NCBI GenBank assembly: GCA_021234155.1
Contig: JAJEKV010000142.1
Span: forward strand, 250,001 to 314,000
Direction: 5' to 3'
DNA: 64,000 nucleotides
DNA from: Isoetes taiwanensis
Lineage: Eukaryota > Streptophyta > Lycopodiopsida > Isoetales > Isoetaceae
Shown here: in pieces, positions 54,690 to 64,000 of the stretch
Layout: the number at the start of each line of letters is the position of its first letter
Position numbering within the stretch: the stretch's first letter is position 1
Notes under the pieces: generated by a model
Told to the model about the DNA's origin: nothing
What the model saw: only the letters and a program-made list of their open reading frames with translations
Databases searched by the model: none
Program-made: the position numbers and the translations under genes

Positions 54690-55070
54690 ATGTAGGACCG
54701 CCTCCCAACGGAGTTCTGCCATAGCCTCCCGGACTTCCCCCTCCATATCCTCCACCTCCGCCATAGCAGCCTCGGGAACCTCCTCCATAGCCCTCTTTCC
54801 AGCCGGGGACCTCCATAGCCACCGCCTCCATAACAAAAAATATCAGGAACAATACAACTAAAAATGAGCATAAAGAAACTAAGAGAAGCATGTGAAGCAA
54901 GGACATGAATGAAAAGAAGAGGCGTACGTGCGTGAGGATGGAAGGTATGGCGAGGCTGAGGCTGTGCTGAGGCTGTGTTGATCCTCCATAGCTAGGACCT
55001 CTGCCATAGCCACCGCCTCCTCCGTATCCCTTTCCTCCTAGACCATTTCTCGCCTCGCAAGGCGAGAATG
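54690..55070 (-). pseudogene. Glycine-rich protein fragment (YGGGGGYG repeats)
   Basis: Minus strand: RNGLGGKGYGGGGGYGRGP, then SYGGSTQPQ, then a segment with a possible intron (cac/gtacgc donor near 54930), then CYGGGGYGGP, and after one extra C (near 54797) GWKEGYGGGSRGCYGGGGGY. Gly/Tyr-rich repeats resemble plant glycine-rich cell-wall or RNA-binding tails. The start is fused in line with a TM9SF fragment, and the extra base breaks the frame, so this is a chimeric pseudogene rather than a working GRP. Confidence 0.5.
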
Positions 55071-55375
55071 TGCAGGGGAATGAAGCCAGGCTCCATTGCC
55101 ATCGCCATCTGTGGTATGGTGTGTGGATACCATGGCAAAGAGGGAACCTCCCGGGGGAATTTTGAGGTACGGCAGTGTGCTTGAAACTCTGCCTTAGTAT
55201 TGTTTCCTGCAATGCCACCAAGTACAAGCAATGGCGAGGTAACGAGCATCCAGATGAGAGTGATTACAGCAATGTTTCCAAATGGAAGGGCCGCTGTTGA
55301 ATTGTAAACTATTGCAACTGTGTTCAAGAAAACAAATGTCGAGAACAAAGGTTCGCAATCAAGACACAGAACTCC
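55071..55375 (-). pseudogene. TM9SF (EMP70/TMN) gene fragment
   Basis: The minus-strand frame reads EPLFSTFVFLNTVAIVYNST, AALPFGNIAVITLIWMLVTS, PLLVLGGIAGNNTKAEFQAH, then TSKFPREVPSLPWYPHTIPQ and MAMA. This is the highly conserved region of transmembrane-9 superfamily proteins, Golgi/endosomal nine-pass membrane proteins. Only about 95 codons are present. After IPQMAMA the similarity fades and the sequence passes directly into a glycine-rich coding stretch. No other TM9SF exon is visible, so it is a captured or duplicated fragment. Confidence 0.8.
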
Positions 55376-56699
55376 AGCTTACCCAGTTTTTTTTGCAGCA
55401 GCAGCAGCGGCCGACGACCTGCTTCCTTCACGCCTCCTCCATATCTTCAGGATTATGCTGTTGTTGTCGGCTATGGAGAGCTTCTTTTGGGTTCTGTATC
55501 TGCATAGTTATCCCAGTTTCGGCTGAGGAAAACACATTCAAAAGATAGCTCGAATTCAGAGAAGGGCTCCGCCATCGGAATAGAAGACGTGCTGGCTTTT
55601 GAGAGCAGATAATCCGGCAGCCTCTGCCTCCTCCCAGCATAAGAACGAGGAGAAGGTCCGGCTATTGGCGCTAACGTAGCGGCATCCCCCTGCCTCCTCC
55701 TTTTTATCGTCCTCTACCATGAATCCTCTGTTTTTCTTCTTGTATCCTATGTTGTGTGCTCTTTGCTGCTTCAAACTCCCTTGGAGCTTCAATCTGGGAA
55801 ATCCGGGCAACTCTTTGCTGCTTCAAACTCCCTTTGACCTTCAATCTGCTTCAAACTCCCTTTGAGCTTCAATCTGGGAAACTCCCTTTGGCAGCAAATC
55901 CGGTAGCTCTTTGAGCTTCAAACTCCCAAATCGGTCACTTGGAGCTCCAATCCGGCAGCAATCAGCTCCTAGCCTTTTGAGTCTCGACCCATGAAGAATA
56001 GGATAAGCCAGAGCAGGGCAAATCGGCCAAGCCGAAATTGATTTTTTCAGAAGAACGGGCAAGCCAGGATGCGGCTTTTTTGTGCAAATCGGTCTTGTGG
56101 CAGGTCGGAAGTGCTTTAACCATGCATACAACACCAAAGACCATTTGTCCAGTGAAATTACAACCATGCATTTCCTAGTTAAACCACTAGAATCCCTTTC
56201 CCACTAAAACCATTACCAAACCTAGCCCAATTAAACCAACGGAGACACACTCCACAAGAGCTATCACGTGCCCATTTTAACCACTACTATCCCTTGCTCA
56301 GTTAAACCATGCCAACAAGAACGTTCGCCATGCCTAGTTAAACAAATAGCAAGCCTATCCCAGTTTGTCCAATGGAGACTCATGTCCATTAAACCACTAG
56401 CAAGCCTACCGTTGCCAACATAGTCAAGTTAAACCACAAGTATACAAATGCCTAGTTAAACCATTGGCAAGCTTACCCTAGTTAAACCAGTAAAGATCCA
56501 TGCCCATAAACCATTAGCAAGCTTAGGCTAAATAAAACACTGGAGACCCTTGCAAAGTTAAACCACCCGATTCCCGTTGTTTGCTTCGAGTAATCTGGTA
56601 GTTGATGCGAGGCGGATTTGGATCTGCTGCAGTAGTGGAATCTGGGCTTGAGATTAAGGGCTAGTTTCCATGGAGGCAGATATGAGAGGGATGACACGC
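55376..56699. other. Repeat-rich spacer without recognisable gene
   Basis: About 55750-55960 holds repeats of TGCTTCAAACTCCCTTTGAG with CTTCAATCTGGGAA. About 56110-56570 holds ten or more degenerate GTTAAACCA(CT)AG units. The small frames in this stretch have no recognised domain. Confidence 0.45.
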
Positions 56700-56708
56700 T
56701 GGAACGAT

Positions 56709-56771
56709 GGTGTTATGCCCTATTATAACAAACGAGGGCCGGAGGCCCGAGTTTGTTATAGTAGGGCATAA
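56709..56771. repeat. Near-perfect hairpin, arms about 23 bp plus GC inner stem
   Basis: Arms TGTTATGCCCTA.TATAACA and its complement (one mismatch) enclose GGGCC GGA GGCCC. A further GGTGTTAT and several TAACAA/TTTATAG motifs lie to the right up to 56930. It looks like a foldback or a MITE end. Confidence 0.7.
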
Positions 56772-57446
56772 CATCCGAGTTCGAGGGTGTTATCCACCTC
56801 AACGACCTGGGCCCGAGAGTTTTATAGTGGTTTTGTAGTGGTTTTATGGTGATTTTCATAACAAGCTAGGTGTTTATAGCCATTTGGCATAACAAACTAG
56901 GTGTTTATGCACTTTTTAATGTGTTACTGATGGGTAACACTCTTGCAATCAACGGCTGAGGTTTGATCTCAGCCTTAAAACTTGAGGGCCAGGTTGTTAA
57001 GGGCCGGACCTGACGCGGCCACGTGCACCCAAGTCATGGTGTAAGGGTGCTTTCCCATGGGACTAAAACACGGAGATTTTCTTGAGGTCAGGCCAAGGGC
57101 TCCAGTGTTCCCATGAGCGCCTTACTTGCTTGATTTAGGTTTAGGATCTGAGTCGCAAAGTATTCTCCACACAATTCTGAGCCTCAGGTTTTTGACCTTA
57201 GTACGGCTTTTTCAGGTCTGCAAATTCATGCACCCTAAGTGTTTACGCGGGCCAGTTTTCAGGATGTAGGTCTCTGACCATTTTGGCATTGCCGAAAATG
57301 TCCATGGTCATCCCAAGGCCATTTTCAGGCCACGTGGGCATCCAAGTCTGGTCCATGACCGCATAGGAACGCGGAAATTGCCCTTTTCAATTTTCATGCG
57401 CATGGGGGGAACGAGCCCTTAGTATGCAAGAAGCGGAGATTTGGGC
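56772..57446. promoter_or_regulatory. 5' flank of the F-box gene
   Basis: No coding sequence. It contains repeated CTAGGTGTTTAT.GC motifs (56860-56910) and a short inverted ACTGATGGGTAACAC region. The F-box gene promoter should lie here, but I cannot place a TATA box with confidence. Confidence 0.3.
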
Positions 57447-58547
57447 ATGGATTTGCTGCACGACTCTGTGCTTGCTATCATCTTTGGAAAGCTGCGATCT
57501 GTCAAAAGCCTTGGACGCTGCGAGCTTGTTTGCAGGAGATGGCGCACCATCTGCACCCAACTAGACGCCCTGCATATTTCAGAAGAGGATCACGAACGAA
57601 CTGTATGGAGGTATCTTTGCATCAATCGCAATATATTCAGACTTGTGGTTACATTAGGGGAAAAATCATCTTTGGCGAATTGTTTGTCATCCTGGATAAG
57701 TCTTATGCGTCATAGTCTTACTGTCATGGTCATAGAAGCCCCTCTCCTCCCTGTTTATTTATTGAATTGCCAGAACCTTGTAGACCTAAGAATCAAGTGC
57801 CGAACTCTTGATATGCCTATAGATGCTACTAGTTCGTTGATCAAACTCGAAACTTGTTGCTTAATGTTGTCAGAAATAAGCGATGAAACCTTAACTACAT
57901 TTCTGCGTCTTTGCCCCTCACTCAAGAAGCTTAAATTAAAAGTTCCAACTCAGTCTGTGATCATAGATTGCCCTAATCTCAGCCATTTGACTCTTGTATT
58001 GCCATTTGCCACAAACATCAGCTTACTCAACTCTCCAGATATTAAGTTTTTAGAGGCTTGTGTATCTTCCAAAACAGCCCTAAGGTGTTTGGAAGATTTG
58101 CATGTCCCATATCATCTGCACATGTATTCCCCATTTAACGACATTTTTGGCTTGTTTCAATTTATTATGAGGATTAGCTTGGTTGAAGCACTTTACCTAT
58201 CAGAGGGCTTTTTTACACATCTTCTAGGTGGGGTGTCTCCCCAAAGTGTGCGATTATCAAATCTCAAAAAAATTTGGGTTGCTGTGAGGTTTTTGGACCA
58301 GAAATCGCTTAAGAAATTATGTAACCTCTTATCTTGCTGCCCATGTTTAGCTGAGCTGAAGATATTGTACTCCAATCTCTCACTTGATGAAAAGAGTGTG
58401 AATGCTTTGTTGAAGTTGCAAAAGTTGTGCAAAACTGCTGAAGTTACATGTCAGCAAGAGAAAGATCTAGAGGGGCTGAATCATCTGTGCTCTCCTTTCA
58501 ATTTATCCGATGCATCATCAACAATGTGCAGTGTGAAATTCTGGTAA
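57447..58547 (+). CDS. F-box/LRR protein
   Basis: 366 codons, single uninterrupted exon, start ATG 57447. The N-terminal F-box is at about residues 1-45 (MDLLHDSVLAIIFGKLRSVK, then LGRCELVCRRWRTICTQL), the SKP1-binding module of SCF ubiquitin ligases. The rest is leucine-rich with irregular LRR-like segments (LVDLRIKCRTL, LKKLKLKVP, LSHLTLVLPF, LEDLHVPYHL, LAELKILYSNL), the usual substrate-binding arm of plant F-box/LRR proteins. It ends SVKFW TAA-proximal at 58547. There is no frameshift, so it appears functional. The target is unknown. Confidence 0.85.
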   Translation: MDLLHDSVLAIIFGKLRSVKSLGRCELVCRRWRTICTQLDALHISEEDHERTVWRYLCINRNIFRLVVTLGEKSSLANCLSSWISLMRHSLTVMVIEAPLLPVYLLNCQNLVDLRIKCRTLDMPIDATSSLIKLETCCLMLSEISDETLTTFLRLCPSLKKLKLKVPTQSVIIDCPNLSHLTLVLPFATNISLLNSPDIKFLEACVSSKTALRCLEDLHVPYHLHMYSPFNDIFGLFQFIMRISLVEALYLSEGFFTHLLGGVSPQSVRLSNLKKIWVAVRFLDQKSLKKLCNLLSCCPCLAELKILYSNLSLDEKSVNALLKLQKLCKTAEVTCQQEKDLEGLNHLCSPFNLSDASSTMCSVKFW

Positions 58548-59407
58548 CGTGTGATGTTCTTGTCACGCTATGTTTCAGTGTTCACTCTAGCAAAAGCTTA
58601 ATACAAGAATATCTCAATTTAGATCACTACAGTTTCTCTAGCAAAAGCTTAATACAAGAATAGCTCAATTTAGATCACTTACGGTTTCCAAATAACAATG
58701 GTTCAGTTACAATGTTTCACTTACAGCTCACAAGAATAGCTCAATTCAGATCACTTGCAGTTTCTCTCGCAAAAGTTTAACACAAGAGTAGCTCAATTTA
58801 GATCACTTACAGTTTCCGAACCTAAGCGGTAACAAGTATTAGAAGGAACAAGTCTTAACGAATTACTTTTATTGGTAGATAATAGTACAACAATCTTAAG
58901 ATTTTTAATCGCAATAGTTGTAACCAGTCTCAATTTATATAGGGATCAGAAGATAATCAAGATGCAAATCTACATTGAATAGAGAACTTTGAGAACAAGC
59001 CCTGGCGTAGCTTCAAATATACATATAAACACAACCCTACGTGAATGGATCTGAATATATTTGTCCTTTGATTTGTATCAAGAAGTTTTTTCTTCACATA
59101 AAGTTGAAGCAAAGTAAAATCTTGTTTCAACTTTGATTGGTCACATTCTTCCAAGAACGTTCACTCAAGAACATAATCTTCTTGTTGCCTTCTACGATTA
59201 TTTGCATGTAGCAGAAATAAAGTCTGCTCTCTCTCCCTCCCTCAACCTGGGGTCGGTTTCAATCTAAATCCACAAATGCAGCATCAACAGAATTTAATGG
59301 GGCAGCATTCTAGTGGTTTTCCAGCACAGGGATCACCGGATTTAATCACTCTGCTCTTCTAGGTCGTAAGTGAACTGTCTGCAACCTGCAACCACAGAGA
59401 TGATGAT
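58548..59407. other. F-box gene 3' flank with tandem repeats
   Basis: Four diverged units of about 53 bases (58590-58815; cores AGCTCAATTTAGATCACT and CTCTAGCAAAAGCTTAATAC). No gene is seen in the rest. Confidence 0.5.
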
Positions 59408-59416
59408 AAGAATGAT

Positions 59417-60200
59417 GGAGCGCCGTGTTGTTACTAAGTGGTAAACCCGGACACATGTCCGGGTTAACCACTGTCATGTCCGAGTTAATCACACTTTTGT
59501 CCGGGTTAACCACTTTTTTTTTTCTGGGATAACCACGTGGTGAACTGAGTGTGGGACTGTGTTTTGGCATGCTAATCTTTGAATAGAGCTTGCAATCAAC
59601 TTAGGGTGAGATTCCACTGCCACAGACGGCAGTTCTCTGTTTCATCGGAACTGCCTGCCCTAAAAAAAATGGAACTGCCCTTGCTCGATTCCACTACAAA
59701 AATTGTCTCTGGCTGAATTGAACTCGTGGAGCAAATCGATCGGTGATGACTGTCAAAGATCTAGGCCCGGTAATTTCTTCCCACCTGATTGTCGGGGTCC
59801 ATTCCCTGACAGTTATCCGGCAAATTCTAGCTTCCCCAGCCTCTCCCCAATGCTCCACATCATCTCCCCAAACCTAAACTACCGCTGCTTGTGGAATCAG
59901 AGCGCAACTCCAAAAGTTTGTGATCATTCAATTTGATTGGTTTGCTGCTAAAAGCCGGGCACTAACAGCCGCTAGTGGAATCTGGGCCTTATTGAACGGT
60001 TCAATCCGGTTCAAACACCATTGGAATCACCTTGGCAGCCCCTAAAAACCTCATTCTATCAAAAGAGCAAGAGATTTGAGCATGGATCAAGCAAGATCAG
60101 TGAAAAAACATGCAGAAACCGTTCTCGTTTGAGCTTGAAACTGAGCAGCAGTGGTAAATGTCCGGGTTTACCACTTCTCGGAGTAGGAATACGGCGCTCC
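59417..60200. mobile_element. Non-autonomous Mutator-like element with 9-bp target duplication
   Basis: The 9-mer AAGAATGAT lies at 59408-59416 and 60201-60209. Termini GGAGCGCCGT and ACGGCGCTCC are perfect inverted repeats. A second inverted block AAGTGGTAAACCCGGACA follows inside on both arms, giving imperfect TIRs of about 45 bp. A 9-bp duplication and long TIRs are the signature of Mutator-like elements. The inside (784 bases) has no transposase, and GTCCGGGTTAACCAC is repeated three times near the left arm (59445-59515). Confidence 0.75.
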
Positions 60201-61220
60201 AAGAATGATGGGCTCCATGGAACAAACAATAAACAATCTTGTGGGCACTATATCAGATCTAAAAGCAGACAATGCTATAGTGAAAGGAGAATTAGAAAAC
60301 ATGAAATCAGGAAAGTTAGCAGAATATTAGGTCAAGGTAAGTGGACGTTCATATATGGAGTCCGGGATCCAGCATTTTCGGACAAATTTGGTCCAGAGGA
60401 CAAATTTGTTCCAGTGTTTCTGGACACCCGAGACCAACCACTTCATGCACATCCACAGATCCATAGGTGCATCGATGCCAGGACGCTCGGGGACCCATGC
60501 ATCCCGGGCATCTTGAACCGCGCTGTTCTCGGAAGGGCAGCGTCGTACCTGTGGCAGGTTCGTTTGAGGTTGCCAGGTGGATTTAATCCAGGGTCATGAT
60601 TGTACGGCCGCCAAATTCAAATGAAACTGCATTCGCCACAATCGTGAGGAAATCTTTTGCCATGGGTATGGTGTTTCTGGCCATGGCCATGTGGTTGGTG
60701 TTTCAGGCCAGTAGCCTGGTATTTCTGGCCATGGTTGTTTCTAATCATGGGCTTGGTTTTTATGGTCATAGGATACAAATGCTATACAAGCATCCCATTG
60801 ACATAGTGTAGAAAAGTATTGTGAATACAAATTTGCAACCCGATATGGAGTTGCAACTCACAACATCTCAAAACATCTAATTGGAACACAAAAATCTAAA
60901 ACATTGAATTGCAACTCATTATTAAATAAAAATCTCAATTGGAAATGATAATAATGTAAAGGACATTGGAACATAATATCTAAAACATTGAATTGCAACT
61001 TTGAACATGTCAATGCAACTCATTGTTAAATAAAAATCGCAATTGAAAATGATGACTTAATAATGTATAGAGCATTGGAATGACGTCTTTGACTAAGGGT
61101 ATGGTGTTTCTGGCCAATGTTATGGTGTTTCTGGACGAGACCTTGCTATTTCTAGACAGAACGTAATTCTGGCCAAAGGCAGAGATAAATTTGTTGTCAG
61201 GAAAATAGTCTTAACTGCCC
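60201..61220. other. No clear gene; two families of short repeats
   Basis: A 41-codon frame (60205-60330) with coiled-coil character (MEQTINNLVGTISDLKADNA) lies at the MULE target. 60665-60750 and 61085-61150 repeat TGGTGTTTCTGGCCATGG-like units. 60830-61080 repeats AACATTGAATTGCAACTCAT with ATTAAATAAAAATC. None is a convincing gene. Confidence 0.4.
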
Positions 61221-61280
61221 TTGAAGTGGCTCGAAACCAATTATTCTGTAAACATCAATTTCATTGGTACGATAGCAATC

Positions 61281-61901
61281 ATGACTATAATTTTAAAATT
61301 GAGGGCAAATCTAATGGTTCGAAATAGTATGTTTTTGTCTGAAGTTGTCTTGGTCAGAACGAAAAAAACAGAGCGAGACAAAAATCAGGGCATCTTGGTA
61401 TGGCGGCGTCCGGTTCCGGTGACTCCAGAATGGCGATACCAAGGTGGGGCTCTCGGAATGGCAGCGGGGATGATGATAGTGGGAGCTCTGGAAGCTCAGG
61501 ATGGTACTATAACTCAGGAAGTATTCTCGGAGGAAGAAGGGTTATCCGAGGGAGCCGAGTGCTCAAAGAGAATGGATGTGGATAGAACAATGGTAACTAT
61601 GACCAAGGACTTTATTTTGGATTTTGAAATTTTTATACACCTTGATGACCTCACTACTTTGCAATGGGTTAACAAGAAGAAGAAAGGAAAGGCCACTAAG
61701 GCCAATCCAATTCTTTCATATGATGTTCATTGGCCTGTACCTCCCAGAAGCCCACTTTGGGCTACTGTTTCAGACTGCATGGGTGAATTTGTGATACATC
61801 AATCTAAAGTAGTGTCCTTTCAGCATCCTGGTTCTGATTATCATGTAGCATGCATGATCAGAATAATTCGCCCCCTTGGGATTGCCTCCACCATCACCTA
61901 A
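61281..61901 (+). CDS. Open frame of unknown nature, 206 codons
   Basis: It starts at ATG 61281. The middle overlaps a glycine/serine-rich run in another frame (61385-61585), so part of the openness may be compositional. The C-terminal half (LDDLTTLQWVNKKKKGKATK, then DVHWPVPPRSPLWATVSDCM) looks protein-like, but I recognise no family. It lies next to broken transposon genes and may be part of such an element. Confidence 0.25.
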   Translation: MTIILKLRANLMVRNSMFLSEVVLVRTKKTERDKNQGILVWRRPVPVTPEWRYQGGALGMAAGMMIVGALEAQDGTITQEVFSEEEGLSEGAECSKRMDVDRTMVTMTKDFILDFEIFIHLDDLTTLQWVNKKKKGKATKANPILSYDVHWPVPPRSPLWATVSDCMGEFVIHQSKVVSFQHPGSDYHVACMIRIIRPLGIASTIT

Positions 61902-62111
61902 GAAAAGCATGGCATTAACTTCTTAAGATTGCTATCCATAGCTAAGAGGAGTTAATTTCAAAGTGAGTGTTTGAATTATTGAAATACCTTGACATCGTGT
62001 GATATAATCTTCGCATTCATTCGAGAAAACGCTAAGTGAACTCCTCTTCTTCCTCTTTTTGAGGCTCTTCACGAAAGGTACTGGTCTAGCAATGCGTTTC
62101 CCATTGAAGTC

Positions 62112-62990
62112 TTATACCATGACTAGACTCAGTGCCATGGTATTGACATTTCTACTTTGACTTAGCCTTGCTAGCTTATTGCTAAGCTCAGCTAGAAGAA
62201 ACCTAGCTTCAGTCCATACTTGGGGGCTCCTAGCAATGGTATCCTTGAGACCTGCCATTGTGTCATCTATGCTCTGTACCACCTTCGAGTTTTCATGCAA
62301 ACCAGCTCCAATTCTAAAATCCAAATCTTCGTCATCGAATGCAACTCTTGGGCATGGCCCTTCTTCCCAAGAAGGCATGGTGTCATCATATGCCTCGGCA
62401 AAGCACCTTAGATTGGACAGCCCGCCAGCCTGAGAACCATGTAGAGTCCCACAAAAACTTAGAATGTCACCCTCTTTATACCTGGACATCATTCTGATCA
62501 CCTTAACTTGATGCTTGCACATATTCCCTTTCATACCCTATGGAAAATCACATCATGACCAGTGTTCATGTGCAACATCCACTAAGTAAGACAAAGCCTC
62601 TCGGTTATCATTCAAGGTGTCCATGTTTTGACTCCACACCTCAGTCCACACCTCACCACAGCTTCATCTGGAAGTTCTTGAGCACCTATGATGGTAGTCT
62701 CAACTAGATGCTCCTGTCTCTTGTTGGTTTTAAAACCCGAATCCTTCATGAACCTATCAAAGGATAAGTGGGCTTGTAATATACTTGTAAGCATGTTGAG
62801 CCAATCTATTCTCCTTCCTCTCAAGGCATGCTTAGATACCTCCAATCTCCTCTTCATATGTCCATGGTAGGACTCTATACCAGCATTCATCTCTTGGTTA
62901 GCGTGTGGATACATCCTTATGGCTATTATCCAATGTGTAATGTTAATTTTTCGATTGTCTATTGTTTTTACTGCTGTTTTTTATTTGTTC
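62112..62990 (-). pseudogene. MULE/FAR1-type transposase-like protein with SWIM zinc finger
   Basis: Minus strand: IRMYPHANQEMNAGIESYHG (end of the transposase core, as in plant MULE-related proteins), RRIDWLNMLTSILQAHLSFD, then in a shifted frame VWTEVWSQNMDTLNDNREAL and SYLVDVAHEHWS. The SWIM finger C..GNMCKHQVKV follows, interrupted by two in-frame stops (about 62560 and 62537). It ends in a helical tail (VVQSIDDTMAGLKDTIARSP). The N-terminal half of the transposase is not present. It is a decayed transposon gene. Confidence 0.6.
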
Positions 62991-63124
62991 TTTTTCCACT
63001 TTTTTTGCTTTTCTTGAATTGGCCTTGCTTACTGCTCCTACTAGCTTGTCCGCTATTTGCTGCATCATTGGGCTAGAATAGAAGATTGTGCTTGCAAACT
63101 TTCTAGTATATACTCATGCACCTC

Positions 63125-63699
63125 CTCTTATCACTCTACATGTTACCTCCTACATCTTCCATCAAGAAGTTGTATGGTACAACTAAGTGATCGTACACAT
63201 TGCAGTCTAGTTCATGTCTTAGAAGTTCATACCTATTACCACCTACAAACTTATAAAACTTGCCTGTTACTACAACTTCTCTCCTTCCAAACTTCTATCC
63301 CCATGGGTTCTTGAAAGCCTTCTCAACAACATGCTTTGTCTGAGTACATTTGAGGATGTAAAAATCAACTTTCTCCTTATTATCTGTTGAAGTAACAACA
63401 ACAAAATTCTCTCCAATATCTATGATATCAGACTTCCACTCAGCATCACCTTCATACACTGGCCCATCGCACACTTCTATTTCTTCCTCAATTCTGGGCC
63501 TTAATTCTGAAAAAACCCGTGACCCTATTCTTTGTTTATTAACACACTTGCTGTATTTACCAGACCAACAATGATGGCAAAAGCAGGAATAATTCATGTA
63601 GGCAACCATAGCAAGATCCTTGTTGTTGACTGGTCTAATGCTATAAATCTTGTGGGACCCTACCAAAGTAGCACATTCAAATAATTCATCCCTGCACAC
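63125..63699 (-). pseudogene. Transposon-associated protein of unknown function, frameshifted
   Basis: The minus-strand frame 63699-63295 reads CATLVGSHKIYSIRP, YSCFCHHCWSGKYSKCVNK (Cys/His-rich), then DFYILKCTQTKHVVEKAFKN and PWG. After a break near 63290 another frame continues VVTGKFYKFVGGNRYELLRH and VYDHLVVPYNFLMEDVGGNM, then a stop at about 63133. I recall similar Cys-rich proteins near transposases in plants but cannot name a family. It may belong to the same element as 62112-62990, which lies on the same strand. Confidence 0.45.
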
Positions 63700-64000
63700 T
63701 TCTTCTTTATTTATTTTTCAAAAGTATCTCCAGCCAAATAGATGAGCTAACAAAATGGTTATTTAAAATATAATCATAAACACAGCCTTTACCTATGCTT
63801 GTCAGAATTACAGAAGTGTTCTTGACAGAATATTACAACATCATGAGCATTTCTTAGTGGTCTACCCAGTTCACCTGCAAGAACAAAAAAAAACAAGGTG
63901 CTGCGCACAGAGGGTTGCCCTGCAGTTTCTTGAGGGTGAAGCGGCCTAAATATAACTATGAAGTCAGTTTTGTACAATCTATATTTAAGTTAAAGTCGAC
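63700..64000. other. No gene recognised at the right edge
   Basis: About 300 bases, AT-rich. The minus-strand frame 63789-63977 has no recognisable domain. Upstream exons of the preceding minus-strand transposon gene could lie here. Confidence 0.25.

Noticed and set aside
60021-60599. 192-codon plus-strand frame without an ATG start
   Set aside because: It crosses the right end of the MULE and its target duplication, so it cannot be one ancestral gene.

Overview
The window is nuclear DNA of a land plant. The evidence is intron-containing genes of plant type: a HINT-like HIT protein with an organellar N-terminal extension, an EMB1417/At4g18975-type PPR protein, an F-box/LRR protein and a TM9SF (EMP70) gene fragment. 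It carries plant transposon classes (Ty3/gypsy chromovirus, Ty1/copia, L1, PIF/Harbinger, MULE/SWIM). Low gene density, nested retroelements and very long (CT)n microsatellites suggest a large, repeat-rich genome. A fern or another non-flowering plant is possible, but this is an inference and I cannot name the species. All splice sites were read by eye.

Layout. 1-2500: remnants of a gypsy LTR, an L1-type LINE and a copia element. 2567-3803: HINT-like gene (minus). 4260-7240: minisatellites, a foldback and two LINE 3'-end scraps. 7815-15400: a decayed plus-strand gypsy chromovirus whose chromodomain codons were split by a second gypsy element (minus strand, two LTRs, 5-bp target duplication). 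15500-21490: mostly non-coding, with exons of an unidentified minus-strand gene near 20.1-20.4 kb and a LINE micro-insertion at 18.1 kb. 21500-41815: the most unusual part, a (CT)n microsatellite domain filled by at least eight APE-type LINE copies, all in the same orientation. It also holds a PIF/Harbinger element with a transposase, a Myb-like partner and a third ORF, and a 1.4-kb element with similar terminal repeats. 42-43.6 kb: L1 LINE remnant. 47879-50656: seven-exon PPR gene. 51.4-53.9 kb: a second LINE family (minus). 54.1-57.4 kb: G-rich array, a TM9SF/glycine-rich chimera, minisatellites and a hairpin. 57447-58547: F-box gene. 59417-60200: non-autonomous MULE with a 9-bp duplication. 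62.1-63.7 kb: SWIM/MULE-type transposon genes, broken.

The best candidate for an undescribed system is the LINE group. Copies are flanked by (TC)n on both sides, one of them essentially full length. Their 3' UTRs share a short stem-loop with compensatory base changes followed by a GACGTAATA-like box. A related second LINE family has the same 3' hairpin, and its terminal simple repeat mirrors the target sequence. Together these suggest a 3'-hairpin-recognising, microsatellite-directed (and microsatellite-making) retrotransposition machinery in a plant.
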